Shown here piece after piece: positions 1-14,700 of a DNA stretch of 64,000 bases. The position numbers and the translations under genes are program-made. This DNA is from Prinia subflava. Its lineage: Eukaryota > Chordata > Aves > Passeriformes > Cisticolidae. Position 1 is the first letter of the stretch; each line of letters starts with the position of its first letter. The notes beneath the pieces are model-generated. The model searched no databases. It saw only the letters and a program-made list of their open reading frames with translations, and was not told where the DNA came from. The stretch is from positions 133,837,602 through 133,901,601 of the forward strand of contig NC_086247.1 of the NCBI RefSeq assembly GCF_021018805.1, written 5' to 3'.

Positions 1-2616
1 AAAAGAAAAAGAACTAATGAACAAAAGCATTCATAAATATTTTCTTTCAGTTTCAATCTCCTTCAATGTTTTTGGAAGGAGTTTCCACACTTCTCCTATG
101 AGAAATTTCTTAAATATTTCTTGAATATGTTTACATTTTACATTGAGCAAGTCCTCTTTATTACCTTCTCAGCCTGTGTAAAAACATGAAATAGTCCACT
201 GATTCATCTATTAAACAGGTTATAAAATATTTTGAATATGTTACATCAATTGAAAGATAAAATATTCTATACCATAAGCTATATGTTGTGGTCTCTAAAT
301 TTGAATAAGAGGATTAGGAATGGTTTGGGTTGCAAGGAACATTTAAAGATCACCTAGTCCGACCTCTCATGCCATGTCCCATAGGACATAATGGATTAGA
401 CTAGGTTGCTCAGAGTCCCATCTAACCTTACCTTGAACACTTTCAATGATGAGGATCAACAAAGCAACCTGGTCCTTCAACATTGTAAAAAATGGCTTAG
501 TTATATCCAATCTAAATCTACCCTCATTCATTTTTAAACTATTACCCCTTGTCCTGTCACTACTAGCCCTGGTAAAAAGTCTTCTGCCAAATTTTTTAGA
601 AGCCATTTTCATTTATTGAAAAGCCATAAGATCTCCCCAGAGCCTGCTCCTCTCCAGGCTAAACAGCCCCAGCTCTCTCAGCCATTCTTCACAGGAGGGA
701 GGTTCCAGCCCTCTGATGAATTTTCTTGCCTCCTCTGGACTTGCTCTGTGCCTTTCTTGTACTGGGGACCCCAGAGCTGAATGCAGCGCTCCAAGTGTGT
801 CTCACCAGAGAAGGGCTGAGGGTCAGAATCCCCTCCCTCACCCTGAGGGCCACGCTGCTTTGGTGCTGTCTGGGCCGCAAGTACACATGGCCAGGCCATG
901 TCCAGCTTTTCATCCACAAGCACCCTGAGTTCCTTCTCTGCAGTGCTGCTCTCAATCCATTCATCCCCTACTCCATAAAGATATTGTGAATTTCCATGAC
1001 CCAGGTACAGCACCTGGTGCTTGGCCTTGTAGAACCTCATGTGGTTGGCATGGCCCACTCCTCAAGCCTGTCAGAGGCCCTCTGGTTGCCATTTTTTCCC
1101 TCAGGTGAGTCAAATGCACCACTCAGCTGGGTGTCATCTGCAGACTTGCTGAGGGGGACACCCGATCCCACTGTCTATCTGACTGATGTAGATAGTAGTA
1201 GTATTAGTCCCAATACAGACCCTAGAGGGGTCTGGGGTTGTTAGTGGTTTCCATTTGGATTCTAAGCCATTGACTGTAACTCTTTAGATGCAGATATCCA
1301 GGCAATTCCTTATCCATCTGGCAGCTCATCAATCAAATCCATATTTCTCCACTTTAGAGCAATGAGAAATGTATTCTTAATGCTATGAACAATTTGTTCT
1401 GTCTAAACTCCTGTTTCAAATTTAAAGATTTGATCAAAACATGGGTTGTTTTTTAAATGACTGTGAAAAAATCATTGTTGAAATTAGTGCTCAAGGGAGC
1501 AAACTGGAGCTGACACAGAAGGTAGTTATTAGCTGATGTGTTTTAAATGCAAACTGATAGATATGGCTGCTAAATGTATGAGTAGGTCAGTTTTTCATTA
1601 TACAGCTATCCTGGCAGCTATACTAGGATTTCCTGTCATGCTCTCAACCACAAATTGTTTTTCCAGAAGTGATAGAGCATGTTAATGTGTTGATGCGAAA
1701 CCAGGTCTGAGGTTCCAATCCTTTCCAGTCAACTACCTCTCCTTTCAACTTTGCCATGCTTCAAGTGCTGCCAATCATTGTGGTGTCAAAGACAACTACA
1801 AACTGCAACGTCTAGGCATGATGCCACCAGCAGAAGCAGAAAAAAATGACACATATTGCACAATGATTTTCTGTGAACTATGCAGAAACACTTAAATTAA
1901 AAAAATCAGGAGGCATCCAGATTCCAAGCCTTATACTAAGGGCAGAGATAGATAATTGATTAGTAATGACTGTGAATAATGTTCAGCAGGGCCATACATA
2001 ACCATGATATTTCTAAGTGCTTTTCAGAGCTAGAGGAATAAATTTGAACTGTGTTTTTTTTTTTGAAACCTCACTTATCATTGGCTAAAGAACTGAAATC
2101 CGATCAGTCTGAAAAATGCACAAGATATGCTGTTAAAAAGATGATGTTTGCAATGACTTCATTTTAATGTATTTTCATAAATGAGAACAGGTTTTTTACA
2201 CTGTGAAATTCACACTTGATAATGTTATGGAAAATACACACCGGGAAACTATGTTTTTCATTTTATAAAACTGATTTTTGGGTTTGTGACCTTTTCTGCA
2301 ACTTTATCCATTTAATATTTTAGAGTTCTGAAAAAAAGAAGTTTCATGTTTGTGATCAACTGTAGCAGAGTAATTTTGTTTTCTGTTGTAATAAAATTCT
2401 CCAAACCTAAATATGTCAAAATTCTAAAACGAAACTGACCAATGTAAGATGACCTGTTTTTTAGGTTTAGCATAACCACCTTAACTAGAATGTTAAAAAC
2501 TGTTAAAACTTGTACTAGTAAAAAGGAGAAGGCTTAACAAGAATTCAGCTCTCAAGTTTTAAGGACTGTTTGCTATTTCTGGACTTCCAATATCTCTCTC
2601 TGTCTCTGTTACCTAG
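1..2616 (+). other. Gene 1 intron 4, right part
   Basis: Contains the CR1 fragment at 315-1370. The rest (1-314, 1371-2616) is AT-rich and shows no exon. I looked for the first CTLD1 exon (pattern LTWHQARKSC) and did not find it. Confidence 0.8.
315..1370 (-). mobile_element. CR1 LINE fragment, antisense, in gene 1 intron 4
   Basis: Read on the minus strand, the end near 315 gives the CR1 3' tail (GGACTAGGTGATCTTTAAA followed by a GTTCC and CAACCCAAACC form). Inward lie typical CR1 phrases corresponding to 'GACAGGACAAGGGG', 'CCTGGAGAGGAGCAGG' and 'GAGAAATATGGATTTGATTG'. About 1 kb long and 5'-truncated. Reading frames inside are broken remnants of the CR1 3' region. Confidence 0.85.
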
Positions 2617-2730
2617 GTCTGACTCGCACACTCAGTTCAGCTCTCTGGTTTGGTCTTAACAGTTTGAATTTCAACAGTGGATGGCAATGGGTTGGTGGTG
2701 CTCCTTTTCGGTACTTAAACTGGGTTCCAG
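2617..2730 (+). CDS. MRC1: Gene 1 exon 5: CTLD1, middle part
   Basis: Starts after CCTAG and ends before GTAAGG; enters with two bases of a split Gly codon and leaves in phase 1. It encodes LTRTLSSALWFGLNSLNF followed by NSGWQW and FRYLNWVP, the WIGL strand and the conserved Trp of a C-type lectin fold. The partner first exon of CTLD1 is not found in bases 1-2616, so intron 4 is longer than 2.6 kb here, against 296 bases in gene 2. The following intron 5 has 2,409 bases. Confidence 0.93.
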
Positions 2731-5700
2731 GTAAGGTTAAATGCATTGCTACTCAGTTCAAAAGGCAGAAATTTGGTCATTGTGTAACAAATATCTTTTC
2801 TAGCACTCTATTCTCCTGCAATTACTGAGCTTGTTTTGAAGCTGAAAGATTCTGATTGTGAAAATAAACACTATGAGTAATGGCCCTTATGCTAGGGGTA
2901 TACACCAGGCTTAATTTATTATTTATAATGGAAATGGTAGCCTCAAAATCCATATGAAAGTTTTAAGTCATCTGTTCACACTTCATTTGCAGATGTTCCT
3001 AATTTATTTTATTTCTGAATACAGAAGAAATCTGTAGTTGTCGAGATTAGACTGATCAATAGTGGGGTGGGGTTTGGTTCTTTTTTTTCCTTTCCTTCAA
3101 ATTTCTTTACAATTTTTTTTTAAATTTTTTTTTTTATTTTCTTGAGGAATAGCTTTTCATTTCAGTTTGGGATTAACCTATCCTCAACAGTAACACGTAT
3201 CAAACTGAACATTTGAGGCTAGACTGCTCTGACAGAAGCCCAGCTTCTCCACAGCTGTGGCTGCAGTGTTGAACTCTGGGGCCACCATTAAAGGTTTCTG
3301 TGCCATCTGTGCACATGGTGAAGGGCTGCATCTCTGGTTGACTATGCAGAGTGCCAACGTAGTAGTGGTTTTTTGCAGGACCCTTGCTTTGTTCCTTTGC
3401 GCTGGCTATTCAGGGAGGTTTTAGAGAATAATTTACAGTAGGTGTCTGAAGTTCTGCAGTGTAAACGCTCTTCATCTTCACAGAGCATTTAATCATCGGT
3501 AACTATAAGTGCATGTTCCAGTGTATCACCAAGGCCTTCCTTGTGTAGGTAAGGCCAAAAGCACGTTTTAGGTGGACAAATTTCTTGAGTAGGTAAGCTC
3601 TGAAGAGTGAATTGAGCTTCTTCATAAATAGCTCTCCAGTGGAGTAAGCACACAGGCAAGCAGATGAACTGCAAGTTGCTGTGGAGGTATTTTCAGGTCT
3701 GTCATCCCAGTGCATTGATGAGAATCTGCACACAAAGAGGAGTGGGGCAAACACAGCTGTGAGATGGAGCCAAAGCAGCAGGAGGAGCTGTTCATGGTTG
3801 TTAAAACTGCAGACAACTCTCAGTTGTACTGTAAAGAATTAAATAGTTAAGATGGGCTTTGATGTTACAAAAATGGACTCCATTTGTCCTTAACTCCTTA
3901 GATTCCTTAATTTCATCCAAAGGTAATACTCTACTTTTATGTCCATATAGCATATTTTATGTTTGTGCTATCTCCTTCATAACTTCACACTGGTCAGCCT
4001 CCCTCTGTGTCATCCCCATTGCACTGGATGTTTAAGAACTGTCTGTTTTTCCATTAACACATTTTAAGGGAATTTGTGGAAACTTCATATTTTTCTATCT
4101 CACTAACCCTAAATAAATAAAAAAATAGAGCTGTTATCAATGTTCAAACAAAACTGATTTTGCTTAGACATTTTGGGGATCTAGCTGCCAGTAGCTGAAC
4201 TTCTTTGTGCAATAAAACAATGTAAGATTGTATTTTTGAACTAAGCATATCTATTTCTCCTATGGGAAGAAGATAGAACATGACTGCAAATATAAGACTA
4301 TATTTAATCTAAAGTAATGAAATCATAATGGTATAAGAAAATTTCAGTGAACAATCTTGGACTCCAAAAATACTGTTTTGTTGTGTTTATTCTTTGTAGT
4401 AGCAATGATTACTATGTAGTATAGCGGCATACAGTCAGAAACTAAAGAAAAAAACATGCTAAGTTTAATAACAGTACTTCAGATCTTGAAAAATTCACCT
4501 TGAAAAATTATTGCTGAAATTTCTTCTGTTCTATAAGTTCTATATTTCTTCTAGGTGTTTTTGTTGGTGGTAATGCTAATCAACTATAACAAAAAAACCC
4601 CAAAAAAACCAAAAAAACCCAAACCAAACCAAAACAAACAAAAAACCCAAATATCCTGATACTGTCATGTTGTTTAGACAAATGAGCAGGAAGTTCACAT
4701 CAGCAAAATAATTATTTATTATTTTTCTTGTTCCAAGCAGAGAATTTGACTAGCTTACGGAACAGGTTTTTTTTTTAACCTGAAGACTGTCCTCTGGAGC
4801 TTAGACAGTCTCCATTTAGAAAAGGAAAAAATCCCAAAGAAAATAAACACATACACTGTAATATCTTCTACCAGGACTTTGAACATGTAAAGAGGCTGTT
4901 AAATCAGGAATTTGCAACTTTTGGCTCCTGTTGAAAATTATCTCTTAAGGGAATGAACTTCCTCCTTCAGGCTAAAGGACTGTTGAGTACCACAGCTGTC
5001 TATATGTTACTGCATTTTATGGTTTAAGCACGGACCAGAAGGGAGTGTGAGAGTTGGGAGGGTAACCATATTGTGCTTCTACTCTGTTGTTGAGACTCGT
5101 GGTGGTAGTTTTTTGGGTTTTTTGTTTTGTTTTTTTAAGGCCATCCTTCTCCAGAACCTGGAAAAATCTGTGGTGCATTGAATCCTGGCAAAGGTGCAAA
5201 GTGGGAGAACTGGGAATGTGATAAGAAACTTGGCTATATTTGTAAACGAGGAAATGCTACTTTAGAATCTTTCATTATTCCTAAAGGTAGGTTTGGTGAT
5301 AAACACTCAACAAATTTTTAATGACCAGTGCTTTTCATCTGTAACTGGAATAGGTGTTATTGCATATAGTCAAACCAAGCAAATGACTCTGTAGACTGTG
5401 TTTGACCAAGATTCCCTCTAAAAGTGGACAGTGTGGACTTTTTGCTTTGGCCTCCCTATTTCCTGGGTAATAATCTTTCTTCAGTAGTCTTGAGTTGTAA
5501 ATTGCAAAACTGTGGAGTTCTCTTTTCCAAAACCAAGCAGAACTGTCAGACTCCGATTATAAAATAATGAAAAATTAATTTAATGTTTTTAAAATGATGT
5601 AAGTGTCTGAAGTCCCATGTACACAATGAAACGAATCCACTTCTTCCTGTAGTTTTTATTACTTATGAGTTGGTGCAAGTCAGTAGTGGACTAGAAGAAT

Positions 5701-8700
5701 TTTTTAAACTTCTTTTGAATTAGATATTTTTGTTGTATCTATGTGTCTTATAAATATAGAAATATTTATATAGAAATATAAAAATATATATTTGTATACA
5801 TATAAAAGCATAATTAATTTTTATAAAATTATTTAAATTATATATGTAGAGACACTTTTTCAGAAGAAATGTAATTCTGGAACTTGTCTCATGTACATAA
5901 GGAAGACAGAAGAGGGATAAGATCTATTTTGACCTCTTTCCTTATTATCTCTCTGTGTACTATAAACATCTTGTAACTTATTGCTCTGTTTCATGCCTCC
6001 TTCTTTCTGTTCTCTCCAAGTTCCCTTCTTTTTCCATGTCATACCTGTATCTCCTAAATCCACTGATATTGTTTTGTATAAGCTTTAGAAGCAGAAGGCT
6101 AAACTGGAACTAGAGTTGCAGTTCATTTATTAATATGCATCACTACTTGTAAAACAGATGTTTTGGAAAATCAGTGTTTGATATTTGGCTTAAAAAACAA
6201 TAGGTGTTTTTTAATATTTTTTCTGCTTTTGCCAATATAGAATCAGTCCTGTTAAAAACACTTAGGACAGAGGATTCTGCCTCATTTGTTTTGCTTTGTT
6301 GCTGACAGAAAAGACAACAAGAATGAGCCAGTGTCTCGTTAATTAGATATTGAAATACATATTAATTAATTAAATTGAGAATTTGGTATTGAAATCAAAT
6401 ACATTCATTGTCTTAGCTGAGAAAGTATTCAATGCACGTTTAAATTACTCCTTAATTTAAGTTTTGTTAGTATTTGTATACAGGTGATACCCAAATAGTT
6501 TCATTTATATGGGTTGTTTTAGGTTGTTCAGCTGGCTAATGCTCAGATTTTCAGGTTTCATACATCAGTTCTAAAACACTGATGCCTATAAATATACTAT
6601 CAGTTTAAGGCTGGCTGCAATATTTGTATTTAAATTCAGGAGGTTTTTTTGGAGGGAGGTGTGAGTCTAATGGTCATTACTCTCTTTTGCCTTTGGCTTT
6701 TGTTCCTACCCCCCACCTCCACCCTCTGGTTTACCAGCAATTTGAAGGAAAACAAAACAGTTTTCAATTAAACAGAATTTGCTGACTAAACACTGTGACA
6801 GATAAACCAGAGATTGGCAGTGGTTCACCTAATAAAATAACTTCCAAAATGTCCCACGAGGGGAAGTAATAAAAGGAGTAAACATGGAATCATGCAAGGT
6901 GTTAGGTGCCCTCAGCTTCTAAAGGTGTAAAGGAAAACTCATGGCAGATCATGTTTTCCTGAGTTAAGAAATAAATTAATTGCAAATTCATATGTGCATA
7001 TAGTTGTTCACCTGACGTTAAACACAAAGATAAGCCTTTGAAATTTTAACTCTTGAAGTTATAATTGAGTCTGACAGGGCAGTGTGTGGGACAGAGGAAC
7101 ATATTATAACCGAATGTAATCATGCTTGTGTTCAAAACAAAGTCGGGAAAAATCTGTGCAGAATATTTGTTTTCATTACAGATGCATTTTCACAAAGCAA
7201 ACATCTGCGGGACTGTTTAGCATTTTTGGGTTTTGCTTCTTGTAACAAAGTATTTTTCCAGCAGAGGGCCACATCATGTTGTACATCAAAGTATCTTCGA
7301 GCTATAAAGGATTTGTTCTATAACCCAGCAAAGTAGATTAATACAAATGTATTCATTTCAAATTCAAAATGCTGAAAGTCTCTCTCTCTACCTCCACCAA
7401 GTGACTGCCAACATATATTTCATCCCAAGCCAACAAAATGTGGTCACTTAAAGTACTGTTTCCAAATGTGTCTTTAATATTCAATTAAAAGAAATAAATG
7501 CTCTTACTGTTATTGCTGAGATGCTGTGTATCTCTGTCTTATCAGGCCACATATGATGGGTCTAAGAGAGAAATTGAGTGTCTGAACTATGACTTCAGGT
7601 AGTGCTTTCACCCTTTTAGACACACAAGTCAAGCACTATGAGATTTTTCAGACTTCAGAAAGTCAAGCTTATAAGAAAATCAGCTTCACAAGAGTACTTG
7701 CTCTCTGTTTGAGGAGTAACTATTCTACACTTACAGACCGATAAATTTATCAGCTTGACATTTGGAATAATATTGTTTGCATGTTAATGTAATATCATAT
7801 TTTACCTTTTATTTGTGATAATTTGGATTGCTTCTTTTGTTTAAGTGAAATGATGTCCAGGGAGTAGTACTTGTTTCCATTAGGATGATAAAGTAAACAG
7901 GATGGCTTTGAGTTATCTAGTAGTTTCTTTAAAAGTAGGATGGGGAAGCACAGAGTTAATTTTTGCTGAGTAGTTGAAATGAAGAACTGAAGAGTTTCTT
8001 GAACTAAGAAATCCCCAGCCATTAAGGCTTACACCAGAGAAACTAGATAATCCACAGTGGTTTTTTTTTTTTGGTTTTTTTTGTTTTGTTTTGGTTTTGT
8101 TTGTTTGTTTGTTTGTTTGTTTGTTTGGTGTGTGTTTTTGTTTTTGTTTTTGTTTTTTGTGTGTGGCCTGCAACAAGTTCCCTGCAGTTACTGGGTCTAC
8201 AAGCAAGATTTTGCTGCCCTGCAATAGCTGCTTTAGTGTTTAGTGAGTAATATTGTCACAGTCTGCACCCACTTGAAAAAGAGACGCTCACGGACTCACT
8301 GAGACATAAATACCTTTGTGATTCTCTCTGGCCATGTGTGAACTGCTGATTTCTGTTCTGTACGGTGTTTGCAGGTTGCAGAAGGGTGTATTGAGTGTTC
8401 TCGGATTTATGGCAAAGCACTGTATAATGCATATGCTCAGAGCTGAGACCCGATACAGGATGAATTAGGCAGCTGTCTGAAGCATCAGACTAACTTCTAC
8501 AACAGAGTTTTTTGGCAGAATTGAGAGACTTCTCACCAAGCATTGAGCACCTTGTCCTGGGCTCAAAGTTTAGTTTTACCAGAACTTTGTGAAAACATGC
8601 TAGCATGCTGTGGACGCAGGTCTGAAAAAGTATTGTAAGGTACTGTTTATAATAGAAATGTGTGTTGTGACACTAAGTATCTATTAATCATCAGTATAGC

Positions 8701-11700
8701 CCAGTTGAAACAGGATATGTACCTGAAACATGGGCCTGACTGGTCATGAGTTTGGGTGCCTATTTAAACATTTCTACAGAATATAGCCCACTGTTAAACA
8801 AACACTTTGTTGCTTCTTCTGACATATACAAGTTTTTTGCCAGCAGAATTTCTGAAAATGTGCTCTCCTTTTTCTACTCTATATATATTGGTGCTTGCTA
8901 GACCCATCTGCTAATTATGAATAAACAGCTACAAGAATCATAATTTGTTTCTGCAACAGCAGTACTCTGTTTATTATATGTTTGGGTGTCACTCCTCCCA
9001 GGACTGAATTGTTTGCTGAACAGCGATGTGCTTGTTGGCAATATCCTGGCGCTCTTCTACTGAGCTTCTGAAAGCAAGTTTTAAGCATAAACCATTTACT
9101 TTGACAACTTAATTTTCATAGTTAAGCTTCTGAAAAGGATTCCTAAAAGCAGTAGCCTTATTTGGGTTCTCTTAGGATTTATGTATAATCAGTTATTTCT
9201 TTCTGTAGTCTAGCAGATGGGATAATCCATAAAGTGCCCAAGTTTTTGGGAAAAATAATTACTCTCATCAATATGTATTGTAAAGTCAGGTTCTTAACAT
9301 ACAGCATGGAGGTTAAAGAGAGGTGCTGATATCAGTGAAGAAAAATTATAAAGCACCACTCTGCAGATTTTACATTTTAGTATGCATATATGCATGCATA
9401 TCAAAGACAAAACTGTGTTTTAATTGCCTTTTCTCATGTTGCAAGCACTTGTTTGCAACTGTACTGTTCTTTAAAAACAGTGTGGAAGTTTCAACTTTCA
9501 ATTATTCATGCAGGTTTTTGTCACTGTACATATTTTTCATCTGTGCTGTTCTTCACGAAGAAAATGTGATTGGATTTTTTGTTAAATATTTTCTGATGTG
9601 ATGTTTAGTCTTTAGTTAAGAGCAGAATTCTGAAACTCTTCATGGCAATTTTTTTTTTCAGAGAGTAATGTGCCTGTTAAGTGTCCTGATCAATGGATGT
9701 CGTATGCTGGTCACTGTTACATAATTCATAGGGAGCCTAAAATATGGAAAGATGCTTTAACATCTTGCAGGAAAGAGGATGGAGATCTGGCAAGCATCCA
9801 TAATGTCGAAGAATACAGCTTTGTTATTTCTCAACTTGGGTACCGTGAGTACATTTTCATAATAACATATATATATTAAGTAAAGAAGGTGTTTTGAACA
9901 TGTCTTACCGGTTAATAAAATGAGGAGACCATTTAAAAATAACAATTGTCCTGATCACAGGGTGCAGAAGGAGTTAAATTTTTAATTTAAAAACTTAAAT
10001 TTAAAAAAGGAAAGAAAAACAGAATAGGAGCATGAAATCCAAGCAGACTTAACTGCCACAAAAAAGCTGTGGTCAATGATGCAAATTGCATTGTCTCCTG
10101 AATCCTGTTTCTTAGGGTCTGCTTTTCCTTCCTTTATCCTTTTATATATGTTAAAGAAATTTAAAATTTTTCATAAGATAAAAGGATTTTAGAATCAATG
10201 TAAAAAAATAAACGGGGAGGAGCAATGTCTGCTGGTCCAAGACAGTTTGGGAAGATCTGTGTCCTATTATTAACACTGCCATGTCCTTATGTTTCAAGTC
10301 ATATGTTTCAAGTTCATGTCCTTCTGTTGCTCCTGAAAAAGGAATCCATCTGTCCCAGAACATGGATTTAGATGTGCCCCATATCAAATACAACACTTAT
10401 GTGCTTGGTTTCTGAGCACACATTTGAGCTGTTGCAAGGCAAGTTATTCTGGAGATGCAAGTTGTGTTCATTAGGAGAGCGCAGCTGTGCTGACCCTCAG
10501 GCAGTTTCATGGTTGCTCTTGCTTTACATGAACCTGTCTTGCACAGAGGAACAGTTAACTGCTTCTTGTGGGAGAAGCAGCTTCACACCTAGGAAAGCTT
10601 CTTTGCAGTGAGTGATCCTGTGTGTGCTTTCAGTGCCAGCTAAAGATGAGTTCGTTTATCCTTCACTGAGGGTGTCACCGTGTGCTTTGAGCTGCAGCAT
10701 AGCAGCAGTCCTGGAGTGGAATTCATAAAACAGATGATATGCTTTATTTTTGTATCCTAGCTACCTCCATGGCAACTTGTGCTTATCTTCACATTCCTGA
10801 AAGAGTGACTTGTTCTTTCATGAACAACATGAAACTTTTACTCTTTTAAAAGGTATTCTTAGGAAAGGTGGGACCTCTTGATGAGACCTTAGGACATTTG
10901 TTAGAAGTTAGGTTCTAAAGGAAACTAGTTGTATTTTCACCTTACATGTGTGAAGTAGGTTATTTCATAATTTGATATTTCTTCCAAAGACCATTCCTGA
11001 ACTGACTGCTGTTTTGTTTTTGTAAAATTGAGTGTTTTTGAAAGGCAGATAGTCCTGAAGGAAATCAGGCTTCTCACAAATGACACACTGTAGCTGCAAC
11101 AGACTATTTTGAAAGCATTCTTTTCGGAGGAGTAAAACGGGAACAACTAAAGAAGCCTTTTGAGACAGTTTATGACTGTACCAGATTACACTTGCTCACC
11201 ACTGAGAGGAGAACACCATGTATTGCAGTGCCTAGAAAATCTTGTCTGCGTCAGAGCACTGCTGTACAAAAAGAACAAAAGTCTGTCTTTGTGCCAAACA
11301 ATTCACAGTCCCATGAAAAAACAAAGGAAGAAGGGGTACAGTGAGATGAATATTGTCATGGTAGCTGAGCTTTTGTTGGCATCACCCACAAAGGAGAACT
11401 TTAGAGAGGAACATGAAGAATAAAGAAGTGCATTCTGGATTTTTACACGGAAGTCCAGCATGTGATATGGCACAAATGTGGCCCAGTGCATGACTGAGAA
11501 TGGGAAGCAGCTTTACAAATTGCTGGAAAAAACCTCTCTTGGTATTTAGTCATACTGCTGCAGAGATGATTGCAAAAAAGCAGCAGTTCTAGTGAGGAAA
11601 AAAATGATACGTAGGAAGAGAGTCCATAGATTTGCATGGCTTATTTATTTGGCTTTGATGTAGTTACTTTGTTGAAGAATGTTTTTTATTGTTGGTATTA

Positions 11701-14700
11701 CCATGGTGTGAGCCTACCCCTCTAGGAGCTCTGGGCATGGAAAATACCTTTGCTGTGCTAAATGCTCAGGAAATGCAGATAAAAGATTTTAAGAGGTAAT
11801 TAAACAAAAAATAAATTAAAGAGCATGGATGGCAGTGGGCAAGGAGGGAATGAGAGCATGATGGGCAGTAGAATTGTAATATCTTTCTATGTGTTAGCAG
11901 AAGAGAGTTTAAAGAAGGGTACTGAAATGTAATTTTAGGGGACTTCTGAACATTAAACACTGTCTGCAAGTCTGCAAGACGGGGTAAAGTTATGTGTTTG
12001 AAAATGGAGCCTGAGAGCCTGTGAATTTGAGCACTTCTCAGTGGGGAAGAGCTGGTAAGAAATTATGGATGAACTATGAGGGTTGATCACACTTAGGTGT
12101 AATAAAGGCAGGAGAGTCAAGGGAAGGAAGGAGAAAGGACAGAGGGTTGACTCTCTGTCATTCAAGTGACTGTCTGGGAGGGTGATATTTGCAGTATCTT
12201 GGTTGGCCAGAATAGAAACCTCTCAGAAGCAGTATGAAGTAAATTCCTTGACTAGTCCTGCAGTTTCCTTCAAGCCAAAAGCCAACAGCTAACTCCTTTA
12301 ACTGTAAAGTGAAAAAAAATCCAACAACCACAATTATTTCACTTTACTCTGAAATGAAATAAAATATAGGAACACATATAATGAGAAAACTTGCAAGTAC
12401 TCTGGTTTTCAGCTCTAAAAGACATCACTGGTTGTCAGCATTAGAAAACAGGACACTTCTTTCTTCACTATACTCAAAGTAGGAGGTAAGGGGAGGTAAT
12501 ATTTTATTTAGGTGTTTATTCATATCTTGTTACAAGAGTTTTGAATTGGAAGATGAATCTATTTGTGTTGCAATATAATTGCAATATAATAAGCGAAGGG
12601 AGTATTTTGGTTGTTTTCCATGAAGATGAAAACCTTTATTGTATTGCCACTTTGGTGAGTGGCCTTTCCTGATGACTGGTGTGGGTATATGAGAATCAGT
12701 TTGACCTCTGTGGGGCTGAGAACCCAAATTTCCTGACTGTCTTTTCAACTTCCTGAGAATAAATTTTTTTCTTTTCCACAAAGACAAAAGTTCATATTAT
12801 GTGACAGGATTGTTAATTGTATGTTTTAGAGCCATCTGATGAGCTGTGGATTGGGTTGAATGACCTCAAGGTTCAGATGTATTTTGAATGGAGTGATGGA
12901 ACACCTGTCACCTACACCAAGTGGTTCCGTGGAGAACCCACCCATGCAAACAACAGGCAAGAGGACTGTGTCATTATGAAGGGAAAGGTAAAGTCACATA
13001 GCTATTGACTAAATTGTCTTAAAATTTCATTTATCATTTGGGCTTTTTGCTATGCAAGAGCAAATAATAAAAAATAATTTAAAAATGGGCATATTACTGC
13101 TTGAAGCAGCCATTATAAAGCCAGGAGTTAATTTTTTGAGGAAGGATTTCTGTTTAAGGTTGCCAGAAAATTCCACTGTCTTCCCTGAGAAACAGACAAG
13201 TAGGGATTGGCAACTGCCCCACAGAGATCCACGTTTCTGGATTTCAGTTTGTGCATGTGGACTTTTAAAAGAAAATTATAATTACACTGGGAAGCAGGTT
13301 GAACATATAAATGTGTTTCTTCAGGAAGCTAAAAAGACATTTTGGATGTGTTTGGCTTTTTAATGTTTTGACTGAATATGGAAAAACCTTAAAAAATTGC
13401 ACTAGCAATTTTTATTTATGCTAGAGAGAAATACTCTCTTTAGAAGATTTTTATTTTATTTTATTTTTCTAGGCAAAGTTATAAATGTTGGGTCTAGGTG
13501 TTTTAGTTGTTATGCTTATATTTATACTGCATATGAAGAGCTGTGAGAAAAGTAGTAAAGTATTTAGCAGTGGCATTAGTGAAAGTCTTTCCAGAGTGAC
13601 TGTATCCCTACAATTTAAAGGCTGCTTCGAAAGGACTGGAATCTGGCAAGGATCAGTGACCTAGGAGTATTACAGGAATAGAGGTAATACCTGGCATAAA
13701 ACTCAGTCTCTATTGGTGCTGTATTTTTCCTTTTTGTGATAATTAGAAATATTAAACTTACTACATCCTTTAGAGTTTGCCTATTTTATCAAGAGGGAAA
13801 AAAGTGTGTACACGTACCAAAGGTATTTTCTTATTCAGCAAAATTAAAACTTGATGATTGTACTTTTGCTACACTTTCGGTGAGCGCACTCATAAATTTA
13901 AGAGGAAAACTCTTTTTTTCTAAGGTTTTTTTCTCGATTTTTTCTCGATTTCCTAAACACTCTACTGAGTGGGTGATATTTGCAGTATCTTGATTGGCTA
14001 CTCTACTCAGTGTTTAGGAAATTGAGGAAAAACCTGGAGCACGGGCTCCAATAGGCTTAGTTTTCTCAACTGGTTCACTTTGGTGCAGTCATCAACAGCA
14101 GCTGTGGCCTATATGCACACATCTGGCTCATGTGTCACCAAAATTCTGGTGCAGGAACACTCAAGTTTAAAGATTGAGGTTGAGTGCAGCAGGAGAGGGC
14201 TGAGCCAGCTTTACAGCAGGAGAAAGTAGTAGGGCACATAGAGGAGTCCCTACTAAAAATTAATAAAATTCCTATTTTCTTCTTTTTTTCTATATTAATT
14301 CTTAATACAGCAGAGTCTTCTTTGCTGTATTAGTAGGCATACTCTGGTGAGCAGAGTGTAAATGTGTATCTTTTTCACGTCAGCCGTGCCATGGTGCACA
14401 TGGTAATTGATCTAACAGTTCTTTAAGGATGTGAGAATTGCTGTGCTGTTCTCTGTGCAGTGGCTATGCCAGTGCTGGTTGAGATGCTTTGCCTATTAGG
14501 GTTATAGGGTTTCACAGTGGAAAGAAGCTGAGTGCTCCAATGTGAGAGTCAGTCAACTGAGGCTCTAAATGGCACTTGCTTCAAGGACTTTTATGCTGAT
14601 CAGGGCTGGAGAATGTGCTCAGGCATGGGAGGTGAGCAAGGCAGCTGACCTTGGTGCATGTGGTGGCTGAGTTTCTAGGAACATGTACTTGAGGTCTTGT

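Larger units (their letters stand above)
5287..9661 (+). other. Gene 1 intron 6
   Basis: Longest intron, 4,375 bases. AT tract and (GTTT)n tract listed separately. The remaining sequence is AT-rich with no recognised gene or repeat. Confidence 0.7.

Noticed and set aside
678..1058. Minus-strand open frames of 126 and 91 codons
   Set aside because: They lie inside a CR1 LINE fragment and are broken pieces of it, not host genes.
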